Shown here: piece after piece, positions 52,914-61,413 of the stretch
How the letters are laid out: the number at the start of each line of letters is the position of its first letter
How positions within the stretch are numbered: the first letter of the stretch is position 1
From: Massilia sp. PDC64
GTDB lineage: Bacteria > Pseudomonadota > Gammaproteobacteria > Burkholderiales > Burkholderiaceae_D
Assembly: GCF_900101265.1 (NCBI RefSeq)
Contig: NZ_FMZS01000008.1
Span: 124,001-188,000, forward strand
Direction of reading: 5' to 3'
DNA length: 64,000 nucleotides
Program-made: the position numbers and the translations under genes
The notes under the pieces: model-generated
The model's database searches: none
The model's input: only the letters and a program-made list of their open reading frames with translations
What the model was told of the DNA's origin: nothing

Positions 52914-53270
52914 ATGGAACGCATCCCGATTCTCCGCATGGGCGACCTGCTGCTGGTGACGATCCAGGTCGACATGCACGACCGGCTGGCGATGACCCTG
53001 CAGGACGACCTCACCGAACGCATCGTGCGCGACCGCGCCAAGGGCGTCCTGATCGACATCTCGGCGCTCGACCTGGTGGACTCGTTCATCGGTCGCATGA
53101 TCAGCAACACGGCCGCGATGGCGCGCGTGCTCGATGCGCAGACGGTGGTGGTCGGCATGCAGCCGGCCGTCGCGATCACGCTGGTCGAACTGGGTCTCAC
53201 GCTGCACGGCGTGAAGACGGCACTCAACGTCGAAAAGGGCATGGCCCTGTTGGGAAAGACTGATTTTTGA
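52914..53270 (+). CDS. rsbS: RsbS-type stressosome scaffold
   Basis: A 118-residue single STAS domain. The phosphorylation site is Ser57 in D-L-V-D-S-F-I-G-R, matching RsbS Ser59 of Bacillus. With RsbR it forms the stressosome shell that holds RsbT until stress-induced phosphorylation. It overlaps rsbT by one base. Confidence 0.9.
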   Translation: MERIPILRMGDLLLVTIQVDMHDRLAMTLQDDLTERIVRDRAKGVLIDISALDLVDSFIGRMISNTAAMARVLDAQTVVVGMQPAVAITLVELGLTLHGVKTALNVEKGMALLGKTDF

Positions 53271-53737
53271 TGAGCGCAGCTCTCAACAACGCGGTGGTCT
53301 TCGAGTCCGAACTGCTCGAGCGGCACCGCCAGGACCGCCTTGACCGCATCGCACTGCCGCTGCGTTCGGACGAGGACGTCGTCGCCCTGCGCAAGCACGT
53401 GCGCGAGCGGGCGGTCGCGATCGCGCTGTCCCTCGTCGACCAGACCAAGCTGGTGACGGCGGCCAGCGAACTGGCGCGCAACACGCTCAAGTACGGCGGC
53501 GGCGGCGTGGTCTACCTCGATGCGCTGGCGGACGGTTTCCGCAAGGGCGTCGGCCTGATCTTCGTCGATAACGGCCCCGGCATCCCCGACCTCGACATGG
53601 CGCTGCGCGACGGCTACACGACGGGCGGCGGCCTGGGGCTCGGCCTCGGCGGTTCGAAGCGCCTCGTCGACGAATTCGACATCGATTCCCGCGCGGGAGA
53701 GGGCACTGCGGTGTCGGTCGTCAAATGGAAACGCTGA
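53270..53737 (+). CDS. rsbT: RsbT-type serine/threonine kinase
   Basis: A 155-residue GHKL kinase, somewhat longer than Bacillus RsbT because of about 25 extra N-terminal residues. N-box S-E-L-A-R-N-T-L-K-Y-G, G1 D-N-G-P-G-I-P-D and G2 G-L-G-L-G-L-G-G-S-K-R-L-V-D-E-F are intact. It phosphorylates RsbR and RsbS and, once released, activates a downstream partner; here that partner is probably one of the next three products, not RsbU. ATG 53270 shares its first base with the rsbS stop. Confidence 0.9.
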   Translation: MSAALNNAVVFESELLERHRQDRLDRIALPLRSDEDVVALRKHVRERAVAIALSLVDQTKLVTAASELARNTLKYGGGGVVYLDALADGFRKGVGLIFVDNGPGIPDLDMALRDGYTTGGGLGLGLGGSKRLVDEFDIDSRAGEGTAVSVVKWKR

Positions 53738-54753
53738 TCAGTTCGCTGTCTCCGCAGCTCAACTTCGCCATCACCCACGCCAGCGACGTCGCCGCCGCGC
53801 GCCGCGCCGGGCAGAAGCTGGCGGATGCGCTCGGCTTCGACGACGTCAAGGCCGGCCGCCTCGCGATCGTCATCACGGAAGCCGCCACGAACATCCTCAA
53901 GCACGCGGGCGAGGGTACCGTCACGATCATGCGCACGCAGTCCGGCGTGACCATGCCGGGCGTGGACGTCGTCGCCGTCGACAACGGGCCCGGCATCGCC
54001 GACCTCGAATTCTCGCTGCGCGACGGCGTCTCGACGGCCGGCACGTCCGGCACGGGCCTCGGCGCGCTGCGCCGCCAGGCCGACGAATTCGACGCGTGGA
54101 CGCAGCACGGCCGCGGCAGCGCGTTCTTCATGCGCCTCTGGCAGGGCGCGACGCCGCCGGAGCCGTGCGGCATCGAAGTGGGCGCGCTGTGTACGCCCCT
54201 GGCTGGCGAGGACGAGTGCGGCGACGGCTGGGGCGTCACCTGCAACCTCGATGGCGCGACCCTCATCGGCGTGGACGGCCTCGGTCACGGACCGGAAGCG
54301 GCGAAGGCCGCCCGGGGGGCGATCCAGGCGCTGGAAAAGCGTCCGGCTGCCCTGCCTTCCGAGGTGCTGCACACGGCGCACGAGCTGCTGCGCATCACGC
54401 GCGGCGCCGCCATGTCCGTGGCGCGGGTCGACTACAGCGGCGACGACTTGCGCTTCGCCGGCATCGGCAACGTGGCCGCCGTCGTGTACGACGGCACGGC
54501 GCGCCGCGCGCTCGTCTCGCACAACGGCATCGTCGGCCACAACATGCGCAAGGTGCAGGAATTCGCGGCGCCGTTCCCGCCCGGCGCGCTGTGCGTGCTG
54601 TCCTCGGACGGCATCCAGACCCAGTGGGACCTGTCCGCGTATCCTGGGCTGCATCTGCATGCGCCCGCGCTCGTGGCGGCCGTGCTGATGCGTGACTTCA
54701 TCCGCCGCCGCGACGACGCGATGGTGCTGGTCGCGCGCCGGAGAACATCATGA
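53725..54753 (+). CDS. Fused RsbT/RsbW-like kinase and PP2C phosphatase (RsbX-like)
   Basis: A 342-residue two-domain protein. Residues 1-135 are a GHKL ATPase (E-A-A-T-N-I-L-K-H-A-G, D-N-G-P-G-I-A-D, S-G-T-G-L-G-A-L-R-R). Residues about 150-340 are a PP2C/SpoIIE phosphatase (G-V-D-G-L-G-H-G, F-A-G-I-G-N-V, L-S-S-D-G-I). The phosphatase half is RsbX-like and should dephosphorylate RsbR/RsbS, resetting the stressosome. It overlaps rsbT by 13 bases and the next gene by four. Confidence 0.85.
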   Translation: METLISSLSPQLNFAITHASDVAAARRAGQKLADALGFDDVKAGRLAIVITEAATNILKHAGEGTVTIMRTQSGVTMPGVDVVAVDNGPGIADLEFSLRDGVSTAGTSGTGLGALRRQADEFDAWTQHGRGSAFFMRLWQGATPPEPCGIEVGALCTPLAGEDECGDGWGVTCNLDGATLIGVDGLGHGPEAAKAARGAIQALEKRPAALPSEVLHTAHELLRITRGAAMSVARVDYSGDDLRFAGIGNVAAVVYDGTARRALVSHNGIVGHNMRKVQEFAAPFPPGALCVLSSDGIQTQWDLSAYPGLHLHAPALVAAVLMRDFIRRRDDAMVLVARRRTS

Positions 54754-56087
54754 GTGTCCAGCGCATCCTCGCCGTGGGTCTCGACGACGAGCAGGACGTC
54801 GTGCTCGTGCGCCAGCGCGCGCGCCAGGTCTCGCACCTGCTCGGGTTTTCGCAGCAGGACCAGGTGCGCGTCGCGACCGCCGTGTCGGAAGTGGCGCGCG
54901 GCGCGAGCCAGGCAGGTTTCGGCGGCCGTGCCGCGTTCCTGATCCGCGAAGCGGGCCGGCGCCAGTCGCTCGAGGTGACGATCAGCGGCGGCCAGGGCGC
55001 GCAAGGGGCGCTGCCGGATGATGCCGTCGTCACGGCGCACCGCCTGATGGACGAGTGCGACGTCGCGCAGGATGCGCAGGGCGCCGGCGTGATCACGATG
55101 CGCAAGGCGCTGCCGCCGCAGACGTGGGTCGACAACGCGCGTCTCGCGGAGATCGCGGCGCAGCTGGCGAAGGACAGCCCCGTCGCCAACACGTACAACG
55201 AACTGCAGCTGCAGAACCGCGAACTGGTCGCCACGCTGGCGGAACTGCGCGAGCGTCAGGAAGACCTGCTGTCGCTGACGCGCGAGCTGGAAGACACGAA
55301 CCGCGGCATCGTCGCGCTGTATGCCGAGATCGAGGACAAGGCCGAGCGTTTGCGCCGCGCCGACGAGATGAAGTCGCGCTTCCTGTCGAACACGAGCCAC
55401 GAGCTGCGCACGCCGCTGTCGTCGATCCGCGCGCTCGCGAAGCTGCTGCTGGACCGCATGGACGGCGACCTGACGCCGGAACAGGAGCGTCAGGTGCGCT
55501 ACATCGAGGCCGCCGCGGCCGACCTGTCGGAACTCGTCAACGACCTGCTCGACCTGGCCAAGATCGAGGCGGGCCGCGTCGAGGTCGTGGTGGCGCCCAT
55601 CGTCGTGGACAATCTGTTCCGCGCGCTCAAGGGCATGCTCCGTCCCCTCGTCGACGATGCGCGGGTCGACCTGATCTTCGAACCGTGCGACTATACGGAG
55701 GCATTCGATTCGGACGAGGGCAAGATCTCGCAGGTGCTGCGCAACTTCATTTCGAACGCCCTGAAATTCACCGAACAGGGCGCGGTACACGTGTCGGCCT
55801 TCCATGACCCGGAGGCCGATACGATCACGTTCGCGGTGGCCGACACCGGGATCGGCATCAGCCCGGAGAACCTGCAGTTGATCTTCGAAGAGTTCAGCCA
55901 GATCGAACACCCGCTGCAGCGGCGCAGCAAAGGCACGGGTCTCGGCCTGCCCCTGTGCCGCAAGCTGGCGAAACTTCTCGGCGGCCGCGTGGACGTGGTC
56001 AGCCAGCCCGGCGTCGGCTCCACCTTCAGCCTCGTGCTGCCGCGCCTCTTCCCGGCCAAGTCTTCGCCGCGCAACGATGGAACCTGA
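54750..56087 (+). CDS. Histidine kinase with a degenerate RsbT-like N-terminal domain
   Basis: A 445-residue soluble kinase. Residues 1-130 resemble a GHKL domain, but the N-box reads S-E-V-A-R-G-A with Gly for the ATP-coordinating Asn, so this part is probably a docking module. A coiled coil (about 145-205) leads to the phosphoacceptor His in S-N-T-S-H-E-L-R-T-P-L and a complete ATPase domain (N-A-L-K-F, D-T-G-I-G-I, G-T-G-L-G-L-P). It has no membrane segment. It overlaps the upstream gene and is the likely bridge between stressosome and phosphorelay. Confidence 0.85.
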   Translation: MSVQRILAVGLDDEQDVVLVRQRARQVSHLLGFSQQDQVRVATAVSEVARGASQAGFGGRAAFLIREAGRRQSLEVTISGGQGAQGALPDDAVVTAHRLMDECDVAQDAQGAGVITMRKALPPQTWVDNARLAEIAAQLAKDSPVANTYNELQLQNRELVATLAELRERQEDLLSLTRELEDTNRGIVALYAEIEDKAERLRRADEMKSRFLSNTSHELRTPLSSIRALAKLLLDRMDGDLTPEQERQVRYIEAAAADLSELVNDLLDLAKIEAGRVEVVVAPIVVDNLFRALKGMLRPLVDDARVDLIFEPCDYTEAFDSDEGKISQVLRNFISNALKFTEQGAVHVSAFHDPEADTITFAVADTGIGISPENLQLIFEEFSQIEHPLQRRSKGTGLGLPLCRKLAKLLGGRVDVVSQPGVGSTFSLVLPRLFPAKSSPRNDGT

Positions 56088-56097
56088 GGAACGCAAC

Positions 56098-57990
56098 ATG
56101 ACTACCCCGACTTTGATCCTCAACGTCGACGACAACGACGGTGCCCGCTACGCCAAGACGCGCATCCTGCAGAGCGCCGGCTTCGACGTGGTCGAGGCGA
56201 GCAACGGCACCGACGCGATCGCCGTCGTCAAGCGCGGCGGCGTCGCACTCGTGCTGCTCGACGTGAAGCTCCCGGACATCAACGGCATCGAGGTGTGCCG
56301 CCGCATCAAGGCCGACCCGGACAGCGCGATGGTGCTCGTGCTGCAGACGTCGGCCGCGCTGACGGGCCGCGCGGACAAGATCCGCGGCCTGGAGGGCGGT
56401 GCCGACAATTATCTCGCCGCGCCGATCGAGGCCGACGAGCTGATCGCCAACGTCAACGCGCTGCTGCGCATGCGCCAGACCCAGAGCGCGCTGCGCGACA
56501 GCGAGGAACGCTTCCGCCAGCTGACCGACAACATCGAGGACGTGTTCTGGATGTTCTCCGTGCCGGCGCGCGCGCTCGAATACGTGAGCCCCGCGTATGC
56601 GACGATCTGGGGCCGCCCCATCGATACGCTGGAGCGCGAGCCGGGCAGCTGGCTGTCGGCCGTGCATCCGGACGACCGCGCCTACGTCGCGTCGCTGTGG
56701 GATGCGGTGCAGGCCGCGCCGCACTACGATGCCGAATTCCGTGTGACGATGCCGGACGGTTCGCTGCGCTGGGTGCGCGACCGCCTGTTCCCCGTGCGCG
56801 ACCGGCGCGACGAGGTGTACCGCGTGGCGCGCGTCACGAGCGACATCACGCGGCGCAAGGAAATGGAAGCGCTGCTGCGCGCGGCCGACGCCAACAAGAA
56901 CGAATTCCTCGCGACGCTCGCGCACGAGCTGCGCAATCCGCTGTCGCCGATCCGCAATGCGGCGGCGCTGCTGGGCGCCTCCGGCAGTGGCGCCATCGAG
57001 CGCCAGGCGCGCGCGCGCGACGTCATCACGCGCCAGGTCGACCATCTCGCGCACCTCGTCGACGACCTGCTCGACGTGGCGCGCATCTCCGAGGGCAAGA
57101 TCGTGCTGCGCGAGGAAGAGGTCGAACTGAAGGGCGTGATCGCGCAGGCGGTAGAGACGGCCGGCCCGCTGATCGCGGCGCGCGAACACAAGCTGGAAGT
57201 GATCCAGCCGGACCGCGCGATCTGGCTCAAGGGCGACCCCGTGCGCCTCGCGCAATCGATGGGCAACCTGCTGCACAACGCGGCCAAGTTCACGCCCAAG
57301 GGCGGCCGCATCAAGGTCGAGGTGACGCTGCAGGATACGGTCGTGCGCATCGCCGTGCAGGACAACGGCATCGGCATCGCCGAGGACAACCTGTCGCGCA
57401 TCTTCGGCATGTTCGCCCAGGCCGCCGTGCCGCCGGACCGCGCGCCGGAAGGCCTCGGCATCGGCCTGTCGCTCGTCTCGCGCCTGCTCGAGATGCACGG
57501 CGGCCGGCTGTCCGCCACGAGCCCCGGCATCGGCCTCGGCTCCACGTTCACCGTCGAGCTGCCGGTACTGCGCACGGCGGAGCAGGGCGCGCAGGCGGCC
57601 CAGGCGCAGTCCGGCGAGCCGGCCCCCGCATCGGGCGGCCGCAAGATCCTGCTCGTCGACGACAACGTCGATGCGATGGAGATGATGGCCTTCCTGCTGG
57701 CCGAGATGGGCTACGAGGCGCATACGACGGCGGACGCGGGCAATCTCGTGCAGATGGCGCTGGAACTGCGCCCGGACGTGATCGTGCTGGACATCGGCCT
57801 GCCGGGCGTGGACGGCTACGAGCTGGCGCGCATGCTCAAGCGGCATCCGCAGCTGGCGTCGACCCGTCTCGTCGCCCATACGGGCTACGGTTCGCCGGAG
57901 GACCGGCGCAAGGCGCTGGAGGCGGGGTTCGATGCGCACCTCGTCAAGCCGGCGGAGCTGGAGGATCTCGAGAAAGCCCTGCAGGGCTGA
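56098..57990 (+). CDS. Hybrid kinase REC-PAS-HisKA-HATPase-REC
   Basis: A 630-residue cytosolic protein. The first receiver spans about residues 5-120 (acceptor Asp in L-L-D-V-K-L-P), then a PAS/PAC domain (about 135-260), HisKA with His in L-A-H-E-L-R-N-P-L-S-P, an ATPase domain (N-A-A-K-F, D-N-G-I-G-I, L-G-I-G-L-S-L-V), and a second receiver (about 515-630, acceptor Asp in V-L-D-I-G-L-P-G). It could accept phosphate from the preceding kinase and pass it on. No DNA-binding output is encoded in the operon. ATG 56098 follows GAGGAACGCAAC. Confidence 0.88.
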   Translation: MTTPTLILNVDDNDGARYAKTRILQSAGFDVVEASNGTDAIAVVKRGGVALVLLDVKLPDINGIEVCRRIKADPDSAMVLVLQTSAALTGRADKIRGLEGGADNYLAAPIEADELIANVNALLRMRQTQSALRDSEERFRQLTDNIEDVFWMFSVPARALEYVSPAYATIWGRPIDTLEREPGSWLSAVHPDDRAYVASLWDAVQAAPHYDAEFRVTMPDGSLRWVRDRLFPVRDRRDEVYRVARVTSDITRRKEMEALLRAADANKNEFLATLAHELRNPLSPIRNAAALLGASGSGAIERQARARDVITRQVDHLAHLVDDLLDVARISEGKIVLREEEVELKGVIAQAVETAGPLIAAREHKLEVIQPDRAIWLKGDPVRLAQSMGNLLHNAAKFTPKGGRIKVEVTLQDTVVRIAVQDNGIGIAEDNLSRIFGMFAQAAVPPDRAPEGLGIGLSLVSRLLEMHGGRLSATSPGIGLGSTFTVELPVLRTAEQGAQAAQAQSGEPAPASGGRKILLVDDNVDAMEMMAFLLAEMGYEAHTTADAGNLVQMALELRPDVIVLDIGLPGVDGYELARMLKRHPQLASTRLVAHTGYGSPEDRRKALEAGFDAHLVKPAELEDLEKALQG

Positions 57991-58072
57991 TCGGTCAACG
58001 TGCGTCACCGCACGTACAACCGCACGTCATCGGCCTAATCTGGCGCCATCATTACCACCGATGGAGGCCATC

Positions 58073-58261
58073 ATGCCCAAGGGAGCCAGCCCGAAACGCG
58101 AGCGCGAGTACAAGAAGCTCGAGACGGAATTCAAGAAGGAACACCGCTATCCCGGCCGCGAGGAAGAAGTCGCGTCGCGCATCGTGAACAAGCAGCGCGC
58201 GGAGCACGGCGAGACGAAGCAGTCGTCAGGCGGCGGTTCGAAACAGTCCGCGAAAAAATAA
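58073..58261 (+). CDS. Small basic stress-associated protein
   Basis: A 62-residue very hydrophilic protein rich in Lys, Glu and Ser (P-K-G-A-S-P-K-R-E-R-E-Y-K-K-L, then R-E-E-E-V-A-S-R-I-V-N-K-Q-R). Similar small proteins are common in proteobacteria, sometimes misnamed plasmid stabilisation proteins; the function is unknown. GGAGG sits nine bases before the ATG. It follows the stressosome operon by 82 bases and may share its stress control (inference). Confidence 0.75.
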   Translation: MPKGASPKREREYKKLETEFKKEHRYPGREEEVASRIVNKQRAEHGETKQSSGGGSKQSAKK

Positions 58262-58289
58262 AGCCCCCGGGCCGGTGCCCGGGAGGCTT
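58261..58289 (-). terminator. Terminator between small stress gene and M16 operon
   Basis: AAGCC-CCCGGGC, loop CGGT, GCCCGGG-A-GGCTT: a 12-base-pair stem with one bulged A. On the minus strand it is followed by a T-rich run (TTTATTTTTTC), which suits the end of the M16 operon. Confidence 0.7.
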
Positions 58290-58305
58290 CCACGCGCGGA
58301 CGAGG

Positions 58306-59736
58306 TTACTTGTCGGTGACCGTAAAGTCCCCGAACGCCTTCAGCTGCTCGCCGACGGCCTTCGAATCGCCCACCACGACGATGGACTGGTTCTCCGGCG
58401 CGAAGTATTTCTTCGCCACGTCGCGCACCTGTTCCGGCGTGACCTTTTCGATCAGCGGCACGTACTGGCCCAGGAACTCGGCCGGCAGGCCCACGAGCCA
58501 GTTGGAGGCGAGCGTGCCGGCGACGGCGCGCTGCATCTGGTTGCTCAGCAGGTAGCCGCCCGCCACGTAGCGCTTGTGCATCTTCATCTCGTCCGCCGTG
58601 ACGAGGTCCGCGCCGATGCGCTTGTACTCGTTGAAGTACTCGGTCAGCGCGGCACCCGTCACTTCGTTGCGCACGTCCGCGCCGCCGACGATGCTGCCGC
58701 CTTCGCGCAGCAGGCGCGCACCGGCGGAGGCGCCGTAGGTATAACCCTTTTCTTCGCGCAGCTTGATGTTCACGCGGCTCGAAAAGCCGCCACCCAGGAT
58801 CGTGCTGGCCAGGCGCAGCGGGATCTGGTCGGAGGCCGTTGCGGCGATGCCGGGGCTGCCCAGGCGGATCGTCGACTGCACGCTGCCGCCCCGTTCCAGC
58901 AGCAGGTGCACGGGCTTCGCCGTGGCCGGGGCCTTCGGGACGTCGGCCGTCGCCGGGCCGCTCGCCTTCCAGTCGCCGAACGCCTTTTGCGCGAGCTTCA
59001 GCGCATCCGCTTCCTTGATGCGGCCCGTGATCACGAGCAGCGCGCGCTCCGGACGGAAGCGTTTCGCGTGCTCGCCGCGCAGCAGGTCGCGGGTGGTCGA
59101 TTCGATGGCCTCGGCCGTCGGCGTCATGTGGCCGTACGGATGGTCGCCGTAGATCGCGCGGCTGATGGCGCGCTCGGCACGGAAGCGCGGCTGCGTCTCC
59201 GAGACGCGCAGGCTTTGCAGCGCGTTCGCCTTCGCCAGCGCCACTTCATTTTCGGGGAAGGACGGCGTGCGCGCGACTTCGGCCAGCAGCTGCATCATCG
59301 GGCCGGCCTGCGACGCGAGCGCGCTGGCCTGCACCGAAATGCCGTCCGCGCTGACGCTCGCTCCCACGGAGCCGCCCATGCCCTGGGCTGCTTCCGCGAT
59401 CGCGCGCGAGTCGCGCCTGGCCGTGCCTTCGTTGAGCAGGCCGGCCAGCAGTTCGGCGAAGCCCGGGTGCTTCGCATCGTCGGCGGCGAAGCCGGCGTCG
59501 CGCACGGCCAGCACCATGTCCACGCGCGGGATGCCGGTGCGCGGCACGATCCACACCTGCAGGCCGTTCGCCAGGGTCTTCTTGGAGATGTGCGGGACGG
59601 GCAGCGGTTTGTCTTTCGCATACGCCGGCATCGCGGCCGGCATCGGCGCTACGGCTGCCGCGGCGGGTTCGTCGGCGGCAAAGGCCGGGTGGGCGAACAG
59701 CGCGCCCACGATCATCGTCAGCATCAGTTTGTTCAT
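58306..59736 (-). CDS. Periplasmic M16 peptidase homologue, inactive-type subunit
   Basis: A 476-residue exported M16 protein. A signal peptide ends near residue 20 (A-F-A-A), then two M16 halves (about 50-260 and 265-470) including the C-terminal F-S-S-R-V-N-I-K-L-R-E-E-K-G-Y-T-Y-G motif used for substrate binding. The zinc motif HxxEH is missing: the position reads G-F-A-E-L-L-A-G. It should pair with the active subunit encoded 11 bases upstream, as in other two-gene M16B systems. Confidence 0.88.
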   Translation of the reverse strand: MNKLMLTMIVGALFAHPAFAADEPAAAAVAPMPAAMPAYAKDKPLPVPHISKKTLANGLQVWIVPRTGIPRVDMVLAVRDAGFAADDAKHPGFAELLAGLLNEGTARRDSRAIAEAAQGMGGSVGASVSADGISVQASALASQAGPMMQLLAEVARTPSFPENEVALAKANALQSLRVSETQPRFRAERAISRAIYGDHPYGHMTPTAEAIESTTRDLLRGEHAKRFRPERALLVITGRIKEADALKLAQKAFGDWKASGPATADVPKAPATAKPVHLLLERGGSVQSTIRLGSPGIAATASDQIPLRLASTILGGGFSSRVNIKLREEKGYTYGASAGARLLREGGSIVGGADVRNEVTGAALTEYFNEYKRIGADLVTADEMKMHKRYVAGGYLLSNQMQRAVAGTLASNWLVGLPAEFLGQYVPLIEKVTPEQVRDVAKKYFAPENQSIVVVGDSKAVGEQLKAFGDFTVTDK

Positions 59737-59747
59737 CGATGCGCTCC

Positions 59748-61112
59748 TCATTTCTTCTCGGTCGGCTTGACTGCAGGCTTACGGTCGATGACGGTGCGGT
59801 TCGCCTTCGTCAAATACGTGGCGGCCACGCGCTGCAGGTCGGCCGACGTCACGCCCTCGATCCAGCCGGGCACCTTGTTGACGACGTTGGCGTCGCCCCA
59901 CAGCGTCTGCAGCTTGGCGAGCGTGTCGGCGCGCGACAGGATGTTTTCCAGGTCGTTGTTCCAGTCGGCCAGCATGCGGGTCTTCACGCGCTTCAGGGTG
60001 GCGGCGTCGACGCCGTCCTTGACGACTTTCGCGATCTGCTCGTCCATCGCGGCCAGCATCGCGTCGGCGCTGCTGTTCGGCTTGTACAGGCCGAACACGG
60101 TGAACAGGGTGGGACCGCCGTATTCGAACGGGCCGGTGAGACCGAAGCCGCCCTGGATGTTCAGCGCGATCTCGCGGCCCTTGACCATGCTCTGGTAGAA
60201 CAGCGACGCGTCGCCGCCGGCCAGCAGCTCGGACAGCACGGCCATCGGGGCCTGGTCGGTGCTGCCCTGCGCCGGCACTTTCCACCCGACGGCGACGGCC
60301 GGCACCTGGGCCAGCGCGTCGCTCTGCTCGATGCGTTTTTCCTGCGTGTTCAGGCCTTCCGAGAAGTCGGAGCCTTTCGGCACGGGCCGGGCCGGGATGC
60401 CGCCGAAGTACTTCTGCGCCAGCGCGAAGCCCTGCGCGGGCGTGACGTCGCCGGCGATCGCCAGCACGGCGTTGTTCGGGCCGTAGTAGTCGCGGTGGAA
60501 GGCGCGCACGTCGTCCAGGCTCGCGCCTTCGAGGTCTTCGAAGCTGCCGTAGCCGTCGTGGTTGTTCTCCCATTTCTGGAACGCGAGCTGGCTGATGTCG
60601 AGCCAGAAGAAACCGCCGTACGGCTGGTTCTTGACGTTCACGCGGATCTCTTCCTTGACCACGTCCTGCTGGTTCTTCAGGGTGGCCGGGTTGAAGTCGA
60701 GCGTCTTCATGCGGTCCGCCTCGAGCCACAGGATCGGCTCCAGCGACGACACGGGCGCGGTCTCGATGTAGTTGGTGAAGTCGGGACGCGTGGAACCGTT
60801 GTTGCGGCCGCCGCCGCCCGTGATGGCGCGGTCGAACACGCCCTTCGGCGCGTTCGGCGTGCCCTGGAACATCAGGTGCTCGAAGAGGTGGGCGAAGCCG
60901 GTGCGGTTACGCGGCTCGAGGCGCATGCCGACGTGGTACACGACGGAGACGCCCACGGTCGGCGAGCTGTGGTCTTCGGAGACGACGACCGTCAGGCCGT
61001 TGTCGAGCTTCTTGACGTTGACCGGCAGGGTCCATTGGTCGCTGGTCGCGGCAGCCGCGGCCAGCGAGAGCGACAGGCCGGCAAACAGGGCAGGCAAATG
61101 GCGCAAGCGCAT
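59748..61112 (-). CDS. Periplasmic M16 zinc peptidase, active subunit
   Basis: A 454-residue zinc protease of the inverzincin family. The signal peptide ends near residue 22. The inverted zinc motif is His75-L-F-Glu78-His79 in G-F-A-H-L-F-E-H-L-M-F, and the downstream Glu ligand is likely in V-V-K-E-E-I-R. It degrades or processes periplasmic peptides in complex with the inactive partner. It is first in a two-gene operon. Confidence 0.9.
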   Translation of the reverse strand: MRLRHLPALFAGLSLSLAAAAATSDQWTLPVNVKKLDNGLTVVVSEDHSSPTVGVSVVYHVGMRLEPRNRTGFAHLFEHLMFQGTPNAPKGVFDRAITGGGGRNNGSTRPDFTNYIETAPVSSLEPILWLEADRMKTLDFNPATLKNQQDVVKEEIRVNVKNQPYGGFFWLDISQLAFQKWENNHDGYGSFEDLEGASLDDVRAFHRDYYGPNNAVLAIAGDVTPAQGFALAQKYFGGIPARPVPKGSDFSEGLNTQEKRIEQSDALAQVPAVAVGWKVPAQGSTDQAPMAVLSELLAGGDASLFYQSMVKGREIALNIQGGFGLTGPFEYGGPTLFTVFGLYKPNSSADAMLAAMDEQIAKVVKDGVDAATLKRVKTRMLADWNNDLENILSRADTLAKLQTLWGDANVVNKVPGWIEGVTSADLQRVAATYLTKANRTVIDRKPAVKPTEKK

Positions 61113-61203
61113 TGATCACCTTTATGGTTATGGGTTAGGGGCATCGAATTTATCTTAACGCAACAAATGCATGGATGGCATGAATTGTTGATACATACAT
61201 CGA

Positions 61204-61228
61204 TGACAAACGGTGACAAACGGTGACA
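61204..61228 (+). promoter_or_regulatory. Three TGACA repeats at ten-base spacing
   Basis: TGACA starts at 61204, 61214 and 61224, the first two as TGACAAACGG. GATAAT at 61250-61255 could be a -10 for the DUF2807 gene. Exact one-turn spacing of three direct repeats is typical of a site for an OmpR-type regulator. This lies in the 301-base gap between divergent genes (61113-61413), which otherwise shows nothing clear. Confidence 0.5.
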
Positions 61229-61413
61229 TTTGAAGGCGGCCCGACGCGCGATAATGACCGGCTCGCCTATGCGTGCCAGCCCGTCCCTATGTCGCTCAGG
61301 TGGTCATTTTTGCAGTTCGTCGCAATCCGCTGGGCCGGGGCGGGCCGTCCGGTTATCCTGTTTTCCAACAACACCAATCCTTGCAAAACAAAAACAGGAA
61401 TTCGGAGAATCGG

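Noticed and set aside
53725-57990. Stressosome-linked output through a diguanylate cyclase
   Set aside because: I looked for GGDEF, EAL and DNA-binding motifs in the downstream kinases and found none; the final output is not encoded in the window.
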